Shown piece by piece: positions 6,331 to 7,381 of a stretch of DNA of 7,381 nucleotides. Position 1 is the stretch's first letter; each line of letters begins with the position of its first letter. The notes below the pieces were generated by a model. That model worked only from the letters and a program-made list of their open reading frames with translations, was not told where the DNA came from and made no database searches. The DNA is from Saprospiraceae bacterium (lineage in GTDB: Bacteria; Bacteroidota; Bacteroidia; Chitinophagales; Saprospiraceae): positions 1 to 7,381 of the forward strand of contig SLKL01000444.1 in assembly GCA_007134625.1 (NCBI GenBank), written 5' to 3'. Both the position numbers and the translations under genes were made by a program.

Positions 6331-7381
6331 TTATTGACTTGCTAAAAGTTGGTTATAAACCAATATGTGTCTGTTTGAGATGACGCTTTCTCCTGCTTCT
6401 ACTCCTGAGGTCAGGTAAGTTCGCTCACCATTTCTGCGCTTGATTTCTACCTTTCGGATTTCGACATTGCAGGCATCCTCAATGACCACTACGAAATACT
6501 CGTTGTTGTCAAAAATCAAGGCTCTGCTCGGAATGCTGTTGTAAATTTCGTTTTCACTTGCATTCAGGTCGATGTTGGCAAACATCCCCGGCTTAAGTAA
6601 AAAGTCGGGATTAGGCAATTCAATGACGGCTTCCATCGTCCTCCTGTTAGGGTCTATTGTGTTGGACATTCTAACAATCCTCCCTTCAAAAATTCTGTCC
6701 TGAAAAGCCAGGGTCTGAATACTGACTGTATCTCCAACCCTGATATTTCCAATGTCGGTTTCGGAAACATTAGCAATTACCCAGACATCCCTTAAATCAG
6801 ATATTTTAAAGGCGTGTCCATCGCCACTTTTCAAAGCTGTCCCGGGATTGATGTTGCGTTCTACTATAAATCCCGATTGTGGTGCCCGTATGGTGTAAGC
6901 AGTTTGACCTTCTTCAATTCCAAGTACTTTTTGTTCTTCCCGCAATCGATCTATTTCGGAATTGATTTTTTCCAGTTCACTTTCTGCCTGTAATAAATCT
7001 CTTCTTGAATAAACCCCGGACTCAAACATGGAACGGGCGAGGTCAAGATTTTGCTCAGCCATGTTTTTTTCAGCTTTAGCAGCGCGAATATCCCGCTTGA
7101 ATGCAGCAATATCAGGACTTTGTATTGTAGCTAAAACCTGTCCTCTGTTCACCCGATCACCGGTACGAACGTGCACATCCGTGATGATTCCTCCTGCAGT
7201 AGGCATTACCCTGAATACTCTGTCCTTATTGACTTCAATATTTCCCGGGAGGCTCAGGGAGCGCTTCAAGGGTCCTGTAATTGCCTCCTCGATAACCAAT
7301 CGTTGCATCATGGCTTCCGGGAGACAGCCATCTTCCTGTATTCCTGTAGTAACGGTGGGAATGGCAGTTTCACTTTGATCA
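6331..7381 (-). CDS. CzcB-like periplasmic adaptor (membrane fusion protein) of the efflux operon, N-terminus off right edge
   Basis: The frame is open from the right edge to a TAA at 6333-6331, giving 349 codons in the window. The first ATG seen, at 7311-7309, is internal: 23 in-frame codons precede it without a stop, and they include the D-G-C-L-P-E-A-M segment seen just ahead of the conserved start of mature CzcB-like adaptors. The signal peptide or lipobox therefore lies beyond the window. Counting from that Met, residues about 32-66 are the first half of a lipoyl-like domain (V-x-P-x-x-G-G-I-I-T-D-V, G-D-R-V-x-x-G-Q-V-L, I-Q-S-P-D). Residues 68-130 are a charged alpha-helical hairpin. 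Residues 138-160 (I-R-A-P-x-S-G-F-I) close the lipoyl domain. Residues 170-250 form the beta-barrel, including the D-P-x-x-R-T-M and L-K-P-G-M-F-A motifs. Residues 255-326 form the membrane-proximal domain. It would link the RND pump to a TolC/CzcC-type channel. That channel gene is absent here and probably lies upstream. Confidence 0.94.
   Translation of the reverse strand, partial: DQSETAIPTVTTGIQEDGCLPEAMMQRLVIEEAITGPLKRSLSLPGNIEVNKDRVFRVMPTAGGIITDVHVRTGDRVNRGQVLATIQSPDIAAFKRDIRAAKAEKNMAEQNLDLARSMFESGVYSRRDLLQAESELEKINSEIDRLREEQKVLGIEEGQTAYTIRAPQSGFIVERNINPGTALKSGDGHAFKISDLRDVWVIANVSETDIGNIRVGDTVSIQTLAFQDRIFEGRIVRMSNTIDPNRRTMEAVIELPNPDFLLKPGMFANIDLNASENEIYNSIPSRALIFDNNEYFVVVIEDACNVEIRKVEIKRRNGERTYLTSGVEAGESVISNRHILVYNQLLASQ

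Noticed and set aside
7309..7311. ATG as the adaptor's true start
   Set aside because: The frame stays open upstream to the window edge, with residues that fit a CzcB-like mature N-terminus, and a start here would leave the protein without a signal sequence.
7028..7378. 116-codon plus-strand frame over the adaptor gene
   Set aside because: It is antisense to a well-supported adaptor coding sequence and has no family features.

Overview
The window reads as chromosomal DNA of a Bacteroidota species, most likely a Cytophagales/Flavobacteriia/Saprospiria-type organism. The signs are: a secreted protein of the kind that normally carries a type IX secretion (T9SS) C-terminal sorting domain; a canonical Bacteroidota promoter (TTTG, 19 bp, TAnnTTTG); starts without strong Shine-Dalgarno sequences; an outer-membrane beta-barrel of the PorT/OMP_b-brl kind; and AT-rich intergenic DNA. 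Genus and species cannot be read from the sequence.

Layout from left to right. (1) 1-620, minus strand: the N-terminal 206 codons of a signal-peptide-bearing T9SS-cargo-like protein; its C-terminus lies off the left edge. Its promoter is visible at 747-777. (2) 778-1360: AT-rich DNA with no convincing gene, only a few 30-40-codon open frames. (3) 1361-2860, plus strand: a 499-residue exported protein. Residues 25-300 have the fold signature of an M28 zinc aminopeptidase, but every metal ligand position and the catalytic Glu are replaced. They are followed by a short beta-barrel of about 165 residues. This is the most unusual item in the window. (4) 2861-3225: the gap between two convergent genes. 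Its right part is a degenerate CCAGNNN heptanucleotide tandem array that runs into the stop codon of the next gene. (5) 3226-7381, minus strand: an efflux operon, transcribed right to left, with a periplasmic adaptor (CzcB-like, N-terminus off the right edge) followed 27 nt later by a complete 1025-residue CzcA-like HME-RND pump.

The adaptor and pump would form two parts of a tripartite metal-efflux machine spanning inner membrane and periplasm. The outer-membrane TolC/CzcC-type channel is not in the window and is expected upstream of the adaptor, beyond the right edge. The T9SS-cargo-like gene and the M28-like/barrel gene are divergently transcribed and have no visible functional link to the pump. 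I see no RNA genes, insertion sequences, CRISPR arrays, att sites or origin. I do not see a complete novel multi-gene system; the best lead is the ligand-less M28/beta-barrel fusion.
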